Assembly: GCA_963725425.1 (NCBI GenBank)
Contig: CAVRYJ010000009.1
Coordinates: 80,380-144,379, forward strand
DNA length: 64,000 nucleotides
Reading direction: 5' to 3'
Origin: Clostridium_I sp963725425
Lineage (GTDB): Bacteria; Bacillota; Clostridia; Clostridiales; Clostridiaceae
The notes beneath the pieces are model-generated. The model was not told where the DNA came from, did no database searches, and saw nothing but the letters and a program-made list of their open reading frames with translations. The position numbers and the translations under genes were made by a program. Shown piece by piece: positions 63,672 through 64,000 of this stretch (position 1 is its first letter; each line of letters starts with the position of its first letter).

Positions 63672-64000
63672 ATGTTAGAAGATACAGCTTTAACACCACA
63701 GGAAGTAGCGGATATGCTTAAAATAGCAAAAAACACAGTATATGAATTAATAAAACGTGGAGATTTAAATGGTTATAAAGTTGGTAAAAAAATTCGTGTT
63801 GATTATAAAGATATTCAAAATTATATAGATCGAGCTAAAAACAAAAATACCTACGTAGCAAACATTTTAGAAAATAACATTCCGCTCTCTTTAGAATTGC
63901 CTCAACTTATTCCAGATGAATTAACTTCCAGTAATGGTTTTGTTATTTGTGGTCAAGATGTACTACTGGATATATTAGCATGTTATTTAGATTTACCTCC
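63672..64000 (+). CDS. Excisionase-type HTH regulator with substrate-binding-like domain, partial
   Basis: 110 residues to the right edge. MLEDTALTPQEVADMLKIAK and NTVYELIKRGDLNGYKVGKK form a MerR/excisionase-type HTH_17 domain; after a short linker, SSNGFVICGQDVLLDILACY begins a periplasmic-binding-protein-like domain of the kind in one-component regulators. In clostridia such proteins are found near molybdate or nif genes. Divergent from nifH, so it may sense molybdate or another effector for nif control; that is inference. ATG 63672 after AAGGAG. Confidence 0.8.
   Translation, partial: MLEDTALTPQEVADMLKIAKNTVYELIKRGDLNGYKVGKKIRVDYKDIQNYIDRAKNKNTYVANILENNIPLSLELPQLIPDELTSSNGFVICGQDVLLDILACYLDLP

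Overview
The window looks like an AT-rich, nitrogen-fixing Clostridium (sensu stricto, solventogenic type). Evidence: a Mo-nitrogenase operon in the clostridial order nifH-nifI1-nifI2-nifD-nifK-nifE-nif(N-B)-nifV-omega-nifV-alpha with the N-B fusion and split homocitrate synthase known from C. pasteurianum and C. acetobutylicum; a SUF Fe-S operon; a butanol-dehydrogenase-like enzyme; and SAM-I, FMN, ZTP and T-box leaders typical of Firmicutes. I see no rRNA, tRNA, CRISPR array, prophage or intact insertion sequence.

Layout. 1-3600: topB (cut by the left edge), an unknown HTH-like protein, a cupin and a YezD-family protein. 3740-16200: a second, unusual nitrogenase-like locus on the minus strand: a NifX-like protein and a second nifH, then a promoter, an unrecognised conserved leader, a SAM-I riboswitch, a TcyJLMN-like sulfur amino acid ABC transporter, two complete NifDK-like pairs, the chimeric remains of a third, and a minimal NifB-like radical SAM protein. 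16386-25155: membrane pyrophosphatase, alcohol dehydrogenase, a betaine transporter (BusA type) with its BusR-like regulator, and a lactonase. 25191-30134: sufC-B-D-S-U. 30429-34881: a hydroxyacid dehydrogenase, glycerate kinase flanked by remnants of a GntP permease and a CdaR regulator, and an esterase. 35086-39305: riboflavin operon with FMN riboswitch and two complementary RibD-type proteins. 39368-50411: HAD protein, tyrS, AICAR transformylase, asparaginase, DEAD-box helicase, DUF2087 proteins, oxidoreductase, amidase, hydrolase. 50664-63028: the Mo-nitrogenase operon, ending in an AnfO-like gene and a repeat protein. 63672-64000: start of an excisionase-type HTH regulator, divergent from nifH.

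How it works together. The 50.6-63 kb operon makes a standard Mo nitrogenase with NifI1/NifI2 post-translational control. The 3.7-16 kb locus has its own reductase, cofactor radical-SAM enzyme and catalytic-subunit homologues, but is controlled by S-adenosylmethionine and co-transcribed with a sulfur amino acid type importer. This points to a reductive sulfur-scavenging enzyme of the methylthio-alkane reductase kind rather than nitrogen fixation; that is inference. SUF supplies Fe-S clusters to both systems.

Two genome-scale signals cross the window. First, many genes are split by single-base losses, all in A/T homopolymers (I reconstruct eleven in nine otherwise intact genes), which suggests base-calling errors more than gene decay; I give reconstructed full-length coordinates. 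Second, intergenic elements flanked by 7-bp repeats (TTAACTC and variants) and carrying hairpins recur at least seven times, usually at gene 3' ends, and in several cases encode the last codons and stop of the neighbouring gene.
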